Part shown: piece after piece, positions 42,181-50,090 of the stretch | How the letters are laid out: the number at the start of each line of letters is the position of its first letter | How positions within the stretch are numbered: position 1 is the first letter of the stretch | DNA from: JADKAC01 sp964492065 | GTDB taxonomy: Bacteria > Bacteroidota > Bacteroidia > Chitinophagales > BACL12 | DNA: 64,000 nt | Assembly: GCA_964492065.1 (NCBI GenBank) | Contig: CAZBHH010000002.1 | Coordinates: forward strand, 62,001 to 126,000 | Reading direction: 5' to 3' | Notes under the pieces: model-generated | The model's input: only the letters and a program-made list of their open reading frames with translations | Database searches by the model: none | Told to the model about the DNA's origin: nothing | Program-made: the position numbers and the translations under genes

Positions 42181-42945
42181 TTACGATTTTACTTTAATCA
42201 CCCGCACTTTCCAAACGTCGGGGCCTTTCTCCAAATACTCCCATTTAAACGGATCAGGGCTTTCTGCTTCCATTTGGTAGTAGAGCGGTTTGGGATCATG
42301 GTCGTTAATAAATTCAAACGCCTCTCCCACCTTTATATCGTCAAATGCCTGGTAGAACATTTCGTGGCGTTCGGTTGGCGGATACGGGCGCAGGTCGAAC
42401 TCATTCACTACCGAAAAACCGTCATCGCCCAAACCGCTTTTTTCCTTTTTGGAAATATGTATTACGTATTCGCCCTGCTCTTGTTTTTTATAAATCCAGG
42501 AATGCTGGCCTTCAAACTTCATCATAAAAATGCCGTGGATTTCCTTTGGGTCTTCGGCGGCAATGATTTCCATCGTATCGCCTTGTTCCATCATACCGTA
42601 ACGGTGAAAGACAATTTGCTTCCACTCATTTTTATCCGCTTTGCGCAGATCCAATAATGTGGAGATATCTGTAAACTCCCGGCCCTGAGAGGCCTCGGTA
42701 CGGGTTACTCGCACCTTCCATTCCCTGCCGCCGCGGTTCAGGTATTCCCAACCGACTACATCGCCGTAAATTGAGCGGAACTCATAGTAGAGCGGAATGG
42801 GATCGTGGTCATTAATAAAGACAAAACTTGCGCCTACTGGCAACTCCTTAAATAGTTGAATTAACCTCCTGTGCCTTTCTATCGGGACAAAGACCCGCAT
42901 ATCCAATTCTTCCTGTTGTATTTTGGTATCCATACGTTTGAACAT
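42181..42945 (-). CDS. Triple DUF2249-domain protein, middle copy degenerate
   Basis: A 254-residue cytosolic protein. Domain 1 (about 18-83) and domain 3 (about 184-252) carry the DUF2249 signature FINDHDPxPLYY followed by WEYLxxG.xxWKVRV. The segment between (about 98-166) aligns with them in spacing (GDTMEIIAAEDPKEIHGIF... SWIYKKQEQGEYVIHIS) but has lost the HDP/PLYY motif, so I read it as a worn-out third copy. DUF2249 binds an unknown ligand, possibly copper or redox related. The neighbouring hemerythrin gene suggests a role in O2/NO sensing or handling. I see no FNR-type site upstream. Confidence 0.85.
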   Translation of the reverse strand: MFKRMDTKIQQEELDMRVFVPIERHRRLIQLFKELPVGASFVFINDHDPIPLYYEFRSIYGDVVGWEYLNRGGREWKVRVTRTEASQGREFTDISTLLDLRKADKNEWKQIVFHRYGMMEQGDTMEIIAAEDPKEIHGIFMMKFEGQHSWIYKKQEQGEYVIHISKKEKSGLGDDGFSVVNEFDLRPYPPTERHEMFYQAFDDIKVGEAFEFINDHDPKPLYYQMEAESPDPFKWEYLEKGPDVWKVRVIKVKS

Positions 42946-43226
42946 TTTTTGGTTAGTGATTAAACTTGATTTTTGTATAACGGTAATATTAAGGATTAAA
43001 ACTTGAATACAGTTTGGTAAACCGTATATTTTTCCCGTTTATGTCTGCAAAACAAGTGTATTTCCCGATAAATCAAATGCGCAGTGTCTTAGCACTGTTT
43101 TTCCTTCAAAGCCACGCCCGGATTTCTTCCTAAAATCCGGCGGAAACACATTATCCGACCGATAACACTATTTGTGTCTGAATCGCCGGACTTCAATTTT
43201 CCGCAGGCTAACTGAAAAAGTCAAAA
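42946..43226. other. Intergenic region upstream of the DUF2249 gene
   Basis: About 280 bases with no gene supported. AT-rich near the DUF2249 start, no good promoter box there, no palindromic TTGAT-N4-ATCAA site. The structured element at its right end is listed separately. Confidence 0.35.
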
Positions 43227-43274
43227 AGCCCTGCCGGTATTAACCATACCGGTGAGTTGCTATCTGCCAGGGCT
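43227..43274 (+). promoter_or_regulatory. Nested stem-loop leader before the lipoprotein gene
   Basis: Outer arms AGCCCTG (43227-43233) / CAGGGCT (43268-43274) enclose a perfect inner hairpin CCGGTAT-TAACC-ATACCGG (43234-43252) plus a 15-base single strand (GAGTTGCTATCTG). No T-run follows, and the reading frame opens at 43277 or 43304. Could be an RNA leader control element or the end of an unrecognised transcript. Confidence 0.4.
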
Positions 43275-43303
43275 GCATGGTTAATTTATTACCTTTACAA
43301 CCT

Positions 43304-44260
43304 ATGTTTTTGAGACAATATAACACCTCGAAGCAAAGCCACAAAGTATTGTATGTAATACTCCTGAATGCGCTGGTTTTAGCTGCATGCAATAAGGATA
43401 TTAAACACTTCAGCACGGCTGCGTTCCAATCTCAGTTCGACACTGCACAGGCGAGGCTCGACAGCGAGGGCAACCCATCGGCCATTCCGGCAGGCAACGC
43501 AGCGCAATCGCCCCAAATTCAATTATTGAGCCTCCATTACCTGGAACTACTTCCGGATGCTTTGACGCCGTATAAAAAAGGAGCGCAGGTGTACAGGTCG
43601 CCAGAGACTGACGAAGGCGGCGCTCTTGCCATTGATTTTGATTCGGCAGTCCTCGTTTCTGAAAACGAGGTGAGCATTACCGTAAATATCAACCGCATTG
43701 CCAACAACACGTATAACTACGTTCGGGCTTCTGTTTCCTATCTCCGATTCGGGGTGGATTTAACCTTACACAATGTGCCTGTGGCTGGCGACATCGAAAC
43801 ATCGGGCACCGTCGCGGCATTCCTGGAATACAATACATTTATCGGCAGTTTACAACTGGATGGCATGAGTGCGGAAATCCATGCGAACAAACCGCAGGGA
43901 TTCTGGACACTGGCTTCACAACTTCCATCGCCATACGCATCCTATAATGCGCTGTACACCGGGCAAAGCACCGGCGTTACAACCGTAGTAAACCCCATTT
44001 TCGCCACCTCGCCGTTGCCCCCGGGTTCCGGAATCATTACCGGGAAATTTTCAGAACCGTTAGTGATTGACGACAAGACCAAACAACAGGACCTCAGTAT
44101 CACACTGGTATTTTCTATCAACAACAGCTTTGAATGGGAAGATCAGAATGGCGATTTAAAATGGGATGTGGATGCCATGAACCCCGCCCTGACCGAGCCG
44201 GTAATGGATATGGGGCTTCGGGGGATGATTCCCGCATTCCGGTTCGATGATTCACAATAA
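43304..44260 (+). CDS. Lipoprotein of unknown function
   Basis: A 318-residue lipoprotein, with signal sequence MFLRQYNTSKQSHKVLYVILLNALVLAAC ending in a lipobox LAAC. The mature part is beta-rich (SVLVSENEVSITVNINRI... VRASVSYLRFGVDLTLHNVPV) and near its end has a DQNGDLKWDVD stretch resembling a calcium-binding loop. I do not recognise a named family. An ATG nine codons upstream at 43277 is in frame, but the lipobox fits the shorter version better. A TACCTTTA near-promoter (43290-43297) sits six bases upstream of ATG 43304. Confidence 0.72.
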   Translation: MFLRQYNTSKQSHKVLYVILLNALVLAACNKDIKHFSTAAFQSQFDTAQARLDSEGNPSAIPAGNAAQSPQIQLLSLHYLELLPDALTPYKKGAQVYRSPETDEGGALAIDFDSAVLVSENEVSITVNINRIANNTYNYVRASVSYLRFGVDLTLHNVPVAGDIETSGTVAAFLEYNTFIGSLQLDGMSAEIHANKPQGFWTLASQLPSPYASYNALYTGQSTGVTTVVNPIFATSPLPPGSGIITGKFSEPLVIDDKTKQQDLSITLVFSINNSFEWEDQNGDLKWDVDAMNPALTEPVMDMGLRGMIPAFRFDDSQ

Positions 44261-44340
44261 ATTAACAATTGATATTTGACAGTATTTTACATTTTTGCAT
44301 CGGAGCATACTGTCATTATTAATTCAAAAAAATCAACCTA

Positions 44341-44607
44341 TTGAAATTAACATTTTACCTGACTATTCCAATTGCCCTTTCCGTTTTAACAGGGTGCAGT
44401 TCGCTGAATGCATGGTCAGAAGAACAACAAAATGCGTTTTTTTCCACGTGTTACAAAGGAACTGCCGAAAATTTCGACCCGGATGATGCGGAGGCGTATT
44501 GTAAATGCATGCTGGAACACATCATGGAAACTTATCCCGATCCCGAATCCATAGATGCGATTAGCGAAGAAGAAATGGATAAATATGCCCGAAACTGTTT
44601 GCCCTAA
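44341..44607 (+). CDS. Small four-cysteine lipoprotein
   Basis: An 88-residue lipoprotein with a TTG start and lipobox LTGC at residues 16-19 (MKLTFYLTIPIALSVLTGC). The mature part has four more cysteines in the order C..C-x-C..C (FSTCYKG, AYCKCMLE, ARNCLP), which suggests disulfide-linked helices in the periplasm. No ATG exists in frame before the lipobox. It lies 81 bases after the lipoprotein at 43304 and 48 bases before the acylase start, so it may be cotranscribed. Family not recognised, although small lipoproteins with this spacing are frequent in Bacteroidota. Confidence 0.65.
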   Translation: MKLTFYLTIPIALSVLTGCSSLNAWSEEQQNAFFSTCYKGTAENFDPDDAEAYCKCMLEHIMETYPDPESIDAISEEEMDKYARNCLP

Positions 44608-44655
44608 TTATCAATTTACAATCAATACTTGTATCTTTTCAAAATAATTTGCGAT

Positions 44656-47082
44656 ATGCGGATGTTGCGTTTTTTATGTTTTACGGGTATTGCGTCGGCG
44701 CTCATTTTGGCCATGCATTTCGGCGTGGGGAAACTTCCTCCAATCGGCAAATTGCTGGATCCCGTAAATGGCTATATGGCCAATGCGGAAAATAAAGGCG
44801 ACTATACTGATGCAGAGTTGCAACTCCCCGGGTTGAAAGAACCTGTTTACGTGTATTACGGCGATCGTATGGTGCCACATATTTTTGCCCAAAACGAACA
44901 CGATTTATATATGGCACAGGGATATATTGTCGCCAAACACCGTTTGTGGCAAATGGAAATTACCTTTCGTGCCGCCTCCGGCCGGTTGAGTGAAATCCTC
45001 GGCCCCGATTTAATACCATACGACAGGCTGCAGCGCCGACTCGGAATGACGACCGGAGCGGAGAATAAATTAAAAGCGTTCCGTGCAGACCCTGAAATAA
45101 GTGCAGCTCTCAATGCGTATGCCGAAGGTGTGAATGCGTATATCGCATCATTGCAATATGCGGATTACCCTTTGGAATTTAAACTGCTGAACTGTAAACC
45201 GACGCAGTTTGAAACCATACATACCTGCTATTTGCTGATGTATATGAGCGCAACGCTTTCCGGATTCGACGATGATGTGGAATACACCAATGCCATCCAT
45301 TTAATCGGCCGTGAAGATTTTAACCTGTTGTTCCCGCTATGGCCTGACGACTTAGAGCCCATAATTCCCAAAGGCACGCCGTTTGATTTTGATGTGGTGC
45401 CCACCGATACGTCTGTAGCCTACTACACCGAACCCATTTACGGCATTAACAACCACGAATTACACGATGCCGAACAATCGGGCGTGGGCAGCAATAACTG
45501 GGCAATAGCCCCTGCCAAAACTCAAAACGGCAACGCCATTTTATGCAACGACCCGCACCTGCAATTGAATTTGCCCTCCATCTGGTTTGAGATACAATTA
45601 ACGACGCCAGAAAACAATAATTACGGCGTATGTTTTGCCGGAGCACCTGCCATCATTATCGGTTTTAATAATTACATAGCATGGGGCACTACTAATGCAG
45701 GCCGCGATGTACGTGACTGGTACCGCATTCAGCCCGTTGATAACAACAACTATAAATACGAAAATGGCTCCAAGCCTTTTACAAAACGCATCGAACACAT
45801 AACGGTAAAGGGTGGACAGAATGTTACGGATACAGTATATTACACCCACCAGGGGCCAATGGTATATAAAGATTTTGATACGGCATATGCCGACTGGAAC
45901 GCATTGGCCATGCGATGGGTTGCGCTGGACAGTTCAAACGATTTTAAAGTATTTTACCTGTTAAACAAATCAAAAAATTATACCGATTACAGGAAGGCTA
46001 TTTCCTATTTTGAATGTCCCGGACAAAACATCATCTACGCATCAGTCACCGGCGATATCGCCATTACACAAACCGGTAAATACCCCGTAAAATGGCCGGA
46101 ACAAGGCCGGTTTGTTATGGATGGCAGCATACAGGCCAACGATTGGGGCGCATATATCCCCTTTGATCAGAATCCCGCAATTCTCAATCCCGACCGGGGA
46201 TATGTGAGCTCGGCAAATCAACATCCCGCCGATCAGTCGTACCCTTATTTCTTTATGAGTAGCGATTTCGAGGTTTTTCGCAACCGCCGAATCAACTCGC
46301 TGCTGGATTCCATGCAGCACATTACGGTGGAAGATATGATGCAATTACAAACCGATAACTACAACCTGATTGCGGCCGAATCGCTGCCGATACTCCTGCA
46401 TGCCATTGATGCCGATAAATTGTCTGCAACCGCACATGTTATTTACGATTCACTTGACATGTGGAATTATAGAAATAAGGCCAAATTGATTTCACCTTCC
46501 ATGTTTCAAAAATTCTGGACCCGATTTAAGACGATATTGTGGGATGAATTTGAAATGGCAGGCAACAGTAAGTCGCTGATACCTCCTGACGATTACGCCA
46601 CGATTCAATTTATAAAAAGAGGAGCGCCGGCAGCGTATTTCGATATTAAAAATACCGGCAGCGCAGAGCGCTTCCCGGATATCGCATTGATGGCGCTCGA
46701 AGAAACCGCTGCATGGGCTGACAGTGTGAAATTGGCGCATCCCGATAACCTGCAATGGTACATATATAAAAATACGACCATTCTTCACCTGGCACAAATA
46801 CCCGCATTCAGCCGCAGTGCAATTAAAAACGGCGGCTACCGGCATATCGTGAATGCTACCAGTGAGCGCAACGGTCCTTCGTGGCGAATGATTGTAGAGA
46901 TGGATCCCGACAATATCCAGGCCTGGGCCATTTATCCGGGCGGCCAAAGTGGAAATCCCGGCAGCATGTACTACGATAATTTTATTAATGATTGGGCAAA
47001 TAATATTTACTATCCACTGGATTTTTTTAAAACGGAGTCGGAAGCAAAACAAAAGGCTTTCTTTACAACAATATTAGAATAA
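44656..47082 (+). CDS. Penicillin acylase family protein (Ntn hydrolase)
   Basis: An 808-residue periplasmic enzyme with an N-terminal hydrophobic anchor/signal (MRMLRFLCFTGIASALILAMHFG) and the penicillin-amidase fold. The autoprocessing site is clear: GVGSNNWAIAPAKTQNG with the nucleophile Ser279 after Gly278, preceded by the A-chain and followed by the B-chain (CNDPHLQLNLPSIWFEIQL, FNNYIAWGTTNAGRDVRDWYRI, FPLWPDDLEPIIPKG). Such acylases cut amide bonds of beta-lactams or N-acyl homoserine lactones; the natural substrate here is unknown. Start chosen at ATG 44656; an upstream TTG frame (44629) adds 9 residues. A small membrane protein follows 1 base after its stop. Confidence 0.9.
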   Translation: MRMLRFLCFTGIASALILAMHFGVGKLPPIGKLLDPVNGYMANAENKGDYTDAELQLPGLKEPVYVYYGDRMVPHIFAQNEHDLYMAQGYIVAKHRLWQMEITFRAASGRLSEILGPDLIPYDRLQRRLGMTTGAENKLKAFRADPEISAALNAYAEGVNAYIASLQYADYPLEFKLLNCKPTQFETIHTCYLLMYMSATLSGFDDDVEYTNAIHLIGREDFNLLFPLWPDDLEPIIPKGTPFDFDVVPTDTSVAYYTEPIYGINNHELHDAEQSGVGSNNWAIAPAKTQNGNAILCNDPHLQLNLPSIWFEIQLTTPENNNYGVCFAGAPAIIIGFNNYIAWGTTNAGRDVRDWYRIQPVDNNNYKYENGSKPFTKRIEHITVKGGQNVTDTVYYTHQGPMVYKDFDTAYADWNALAMRWVALDSSNDFKVFYLLNKSKNYTDYRKAISYFECPGQNIIYASVTGDIAITQTGKYPVKWPEQGRFVMDGSIQANDWGAYIPFDQNPAILNPDRGYVSSANQHPADQSYPYFFMSSDFEVFRNRRINSLLDSMQHITVEDMMQLQTDNYNLIAAESLPILLHAIDADKLSATAHVIYDSLDMWNYRNKAKLISPSMFQKFWTRFKTILWDEFEMAGNSKSLIPPDDYATIQFIKRGAPAAYFDIKNTGSAERFPDIALMALEETAAWADSVKLAHPDNLQWYIYKNTTILHLAQIPAFSRSAIKNGGYRHIVNATSERNGPSWRMIVEMDPDNIQAWAIYPGGQSGNPGSMYYDNFINDWANNIYYPLDFFKTESEAKQKAFFTTILE

Positions 47083-47083
47083 C

Positions 47084-47431
47084 ATGAAACATGTAAAGCT
47101 GATATCCGCAGGTGTTATTATAAGTATAGCGATGCAGTTGCTATTCCCATGGTATATATTTGCGGTGGTTACCTTCCTGATGTTCATGTTATTCCCCGGT
47201 GATAAAATATATAAGGCGTTTTTAAGCGGCCTGGCGATTACCACTCTTGCCTGGTTCATCTTATACGCCTGGTTTGATATTCAAAATAACGGCATTTTGA
47301 GCAACCGCATGGCTGAACTGTTCGGCATAGGTAATAAAGTGCTGTTTTTAATCATCAGCAGCCTGTTTGCGGGAATCGCCGGCGGGCTAAGCGCTTGTGC
47401 CGGTTTTGCATTGCGGCGCATCCGTCATTAA
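47084..47431 (+). CDS. Small membrane protein downstream of the acylase
   Basis: A 115-residue protein with three to four hydrophobic segments (LISAGVIISIAMQLLFPWYIFAVVTFLMFMLF; FLSGLAITTLAWFILYAWF; VLFLIISSLFAGIAGGLSACAGFAL). It begins one base after the acylase stop codon, so it is almost certainly in the same operon. Family not recognised; it could be an accessory or an unrelated passenger. Confidence 0.7.
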   Translation: MKHVKLISAGVIISIAMQLLFPWYIFAVVTFLMFMLFPGDKIYKAFLSGLAITTLAWFILYAWFDIQNNGILSNRMAELFGIGNKVLFLIISSLFAGIAGGLSACAGFALRRIRH

Positions 47432-47494
47432 CACATCAGACGCCGCATAGCACACAGATAATTCAGCATGACCAATGCACATACCATGCATTGC

Positions 47495-48463
47495 TCATCT
47501 GAAAAATGCCAGTTCTTTCTCGAGGTGCAGCGATGGATTCCTTTCCAGTAATTGCAATACAAACGCATGCATGTTTTCCTTAAATTTTTTGTGTTGCGGC
47601 GTATTTTCAAAAAATGGCCGATGCCGGATGGCGTTGTTGATTTTCATAATATCTTCCATCAACGGATAGCAGTCTGAATCAATAGCCCATAATTTAAACT
47701 TTTCCCATACATATTCCACTGCTGCCGCATTGGGATGCACCAAATCCCTTTCGTAAAAGCGGTAATCACGCAAATCGTCTGTAACCAGTTCAAAGGAAGG
47801 AAAGTAATATACGCCCTGCAGTTCTCCCACTTCGTGCAATGCGGCAAATAACAAGGCCTTGCTGCGGGTGTTGGCTACCAGGCCTTCCCGGAAATGCCTT
47901 ATCGGGCTGACGGTAAAAATTATCCGGACAGCGGCGTTGAATCTTCTTAATAATTCAATAATGCGCCGCAGCGAACCGGTAATTTCGTCAAGTGACAGAT
48001 AGCGCTTTCGAAATAATCCGGCCGGTTGCTTGTGGTTATTGGCGACAATTACGTTAGTATCTGCCAGTTCATACACGATAGATGTACCAAAAGTAATGAT
48101 GGCATGGGTTAAATTTTGTAAAACGGCATTTCCCTCTGCTATGGCAGAATTCAGTTTTTGTAAGCCGGCTTCTATCGTGTAGTCCGCCATATCACTGTGT
48201 GCTTCAAATGTGCGATATACACCATCTGAATAAAACAAATCGCCGGCGTGAAATGCTTGTAATTCGGCAATGCGCTCTATTTGCCTGCTTATTGAAATGG
48301 GATTGTACACTATGCCGAATGGGTTAGTCAGCACTTCGAACTTCAAGTCGGAAAGCGCCTTGCCCATATGTTCTGTAAAGCAGGAACCAATAGTAAAAAT
48401 GCGGGAATTATAGTCGATTTCGATGGCCTCTTTGGGCGGAAATATCTCGGTTCGAAATTGCAT
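47495..48463 (-). CDS. GSCFA domain protein
   Basis: A 322-residue protein with the GSCFA family signature RIFTIGSCFTEHMGKALSDLKF near the N-terminus (residue 16 on), FGIVYNPIS, and the later conserved segments HAIITFGTSIVYEL, FTVSPIRHFREGL and FYERDLVHPNAAAVEYVWEKFK. The family resembles SGNH hydrolases (Ser in GSCF, Asp/His in the D.VHPN motif), probably a carbohydrate-modifying or esterase enzyme; exact role unknown. The start at ATG 48463 is set by a perfect TAACTTTG box (48472-48479) just upstream; a longer frame to 48562 is rejected. Confidence 0.85.
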   Translation of the reverse strand: MQFRTEIFPPKEAIEIDYNSRIFTIGSCFTEHMGKALSDLKFEVLTNPFGIVYNPISISRQIERIAELQAFHAGDLFYSDGVYRTFEAHSDMADYTIEAGLQKLNSAIAEGNAVLQNLTHAIITFGTSIVYELADTNVIVANNHKQPAGLFRKRYLSLDEITGSLRRIIELLRRFNAAVRIIFTVSPIRHFREGLVANTRSKALLFAALHEVGELQGVYYFPSFELVTDDLRDYRFYERDLVHPNAAAVEYVWEKFKLWAIDSDCYPLMEDIMKINNAIRHRPFFENTPQHKKFKENMHAFVLQLLERNPSLHLEKELAFFR

Positions 48464-48471
48464 ACAAACGC

Positions 48472-48479
48472 CAAAGTTA
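48472..48479 (-). promoter_or_regulatory. -7 box of the GSCFA gene
   Basis: TAACTTTG on the minus strand, eight bases before ATG 48463; it supports this start against the longer frame. Confidence 0.5.
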
Positions 48480-48647
48480 GTGCTTCTGCGCTTCAAACCA
48501 GCTGCAGGGGCCAAACGGCGTGGCGCATGTAAAGAATATACAGGCCTTACAGCACATCGCACCGGATTAGTAATTTACCACCCAGGCAGATGCATGCACA
48601 TTTTCAAATAAAAGCGCAAAAAAGATATATTTTTTTTAAATCTCTTT

Positions 48648-48655
48648 TAATTTTG
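48648..48655 (+). promoter_or_regulatory. -7 box of the ArsC-like gene
   Basis: TAATTTTG, a perfect -7 element eight bases before ATG 48664. Confidence 0.5.
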
Positions 48656-48663
48656 CATTGACT

Positions 48664-49089
48664 ATGAAGCCATATTCAATACTCGTTATTTCAAGAGGAA
48701 AAGCCAGTTTGGCCCGTATGTTCCAAGGTTATATGCAATCCATAGAAAGCGAGAAAGTACTGGTGGCCGTCGCGAGTACCGATTTCAGGACAATTCATCC
48801 ATTGGCGCTCGATGTGATGGCTGAGGACGAAATTGCATTGGATCAGAACCTGACGCTCGATTTTCAAAAATACAACCTCGCCTCGTTTGACCTCGTCGTG
48901 ATACTCGGCGAACTCTCAGCTGCCGTAATGGAAAAATTAAACCAAATACAGTTCCAGCAGTTTAAGATTACCGATCCGCTAAAGGCAAATTCCTACAACA
49001 ATACCCTTGAAGCCTACCGGATGGCAAGGGAGGAAATAAAAAAAATCTGCCATAATTTAGTCGCCACCTTTTCATCTTCCAATTCTTGA
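48664..49089 (+). CDS. ArsC/low-molecular-weight phosphatase fold protein lacking catalytic residues
   Basis: A 141-residue protein that lines up along its whole length with thioredoxin-coupled arsenate reductases / LMW protein tyrosine phosphatases: ILVISRGKASLARMFQGYM sits where the P-loop ILFLCTGNSCRSQMAEGYL would be, HPLALDVMAEDEIALDQ matches the next helix, DLVVILGELSAAVMEKL matches DLVVTLCD..., and ITDPLKAN...YRMAREEIKKI matches DDPA...FxRVRDEI. The active Cys, Asn, second Cys and Arg are replaced by Ser, Lys, Ser and Leu, so catalysis by the known mechanism is not possible. The alternative start (TTG 48658) is less likely than ATG 48664, which follows a TAATTTTG box. It could be a regulatory or binding protein. 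Confidence 0.7.
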   Translation: MKPYSILVISRGKASLARMFQGYMQSIESEKVLVAVASTDFRTIHPLALDVMAEDEIALDQNLTLDFQKYNLASFDLVVILGELSAAVMEKLNQIQFQQFKITDPLKANSYNNTLEAYRMAREEIKKICHNLVATFSSSNS

Positions 49090-49184
49090 AACATCCCCCG
49101 GTTGCACACACCGGAGTGAGGTTATTTCAGTCTTGTTACAGGATGTAAGACACAAGGCGTTCCGGCTCGAAAAGCCAATTATTT

Positions 49185-50090
49185 TTACCCGGTGCTGCCG
49201 GTGCCGGTGTTACCGGTAAATTCGAAATACAACTGCGAAATAATGCCATCGCTCAGCCCCTGTTTCGGAACGACAATTTTGCGTAAGCCCGCCCATTGCA
49301 ACACCCGGGTATAGAGTTGTAATGCGGGTATGATAACATCTGCCCTGTCAGGCTTCAGGCCGAGGCCGACCATGCGTTCCTCGACGGTATAGGATTCCAG
49401 TTTGCGCTGAATGCGTTTTAATGCGTACAGTGAAATCCATTGTTTACCGGGGCGCCCATACATTTTCATCACCTTATTGATATTGCCTCCGACGCCGATG
49501 GCTGTGCAGTCGGATACGGCGGTAATATTATCCAGAATCCATTGTCGCAGTTGCTGCCAGTCCGACCTGGAAACGCCGCTATTTAAAATGCGCAGCGTAC
49601 CCATATTAAACGATTTACTTACCACAAGCTTACCCTTGTGCATCAAGGCAAGCTCGACACTACCTCCGCCGACATCGATGTATAAATAACCCGCACCGGG
49701 TGGAAGCTGCATTTGCCGCAGAGGATATTTTAACAGCAATCCCGACTCCTGGTCGCCGGAAATGATTTCAATGTCAATCCCGGTCGTTTCACGCACCAAG
49801 GTCAATACCTCCCTGCTGTTGGCGGCATCACGCATTGCCGAAGTGGCGCATGCTTTATAGGCGGTTACATTGTGCAGGTCAATCAAATGTCGTATAGCTT
49901 GCATCGCCTTTACCAACAACTGCACTTTTTCAGGACTGATACATCCAAGGGTAAAGGCATCGTCACCGAGCCGCAATGGCACCCGAACGATTTCATCCTT
50001 ATAAAATACGGGGCCCGTTTCAGTGGGGTACACATTTTCTAATAAAAGCCGGATTGCATTACTGCCGATATCTATTGCCGCAAACTTCAA
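49185..50090 (-). CDS. Exopolyphosphatase / pppGpp phosphatase (Ppx/GppA) family
   Basis: A 301-residue ASKHA-fold enzyme. N-terminal AAIDIGSNAIRLLLEN and the later YLYIDVGGGSVELALMHKGKLV are the two phosphate/nucleotide motifs of the family; GVGGNINKVMKMYG and ADVIIPALQLYTRVLQW follow. It hydrolyses polyphosphate ends or pppGpp. This short form lacks the C-terminal HD-like domain of E. coli Ppx. It starts with TTG, overlapping the ppk1 stop as TTGA (50087-50090), which links it to polyphosphate metabolism by operon and coupling. There is no in-frame ATG in the first 50 residues. Confidence 0.9.
   Translation of the reverse strand: MKFAAIDIGSNAIRLLLENVYPTETGPVFYKDEIVRVPLRLGDDAFTLGCISPEKVQLLVKAMQAIRHLIDLHNVTAYKACATSAMRDAANSREVLTLVRETTGIDIEIISGDQESGLLLKYPLRQMQLPPGAGYLYIDVGGGSVELALMHKGKLVVSKSFNMGTLRILNSGVSRSDWQQLRQWILDNITAVSDCTAIGVGGNINKVMKMYGRPGKQWISLYALKRIQRKLESYTVEERMVGLGLKPDRADVIIPALQLYTRVLQWAGLRKIVVPKQGLSDGIISQLYFEFTGNTGTGSTG

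Noticed and set aside
42946..43226. FNR-type site (TTGAT-N4-ATCAA) for the DUF2249/hemerythrin pair
   Set aside because: Only half-sites were seen; no complete palindrome.
46492..47052. 186-codon minus-strand frame
   Set aside because: Antisense to the acylase B-chain; no motif.
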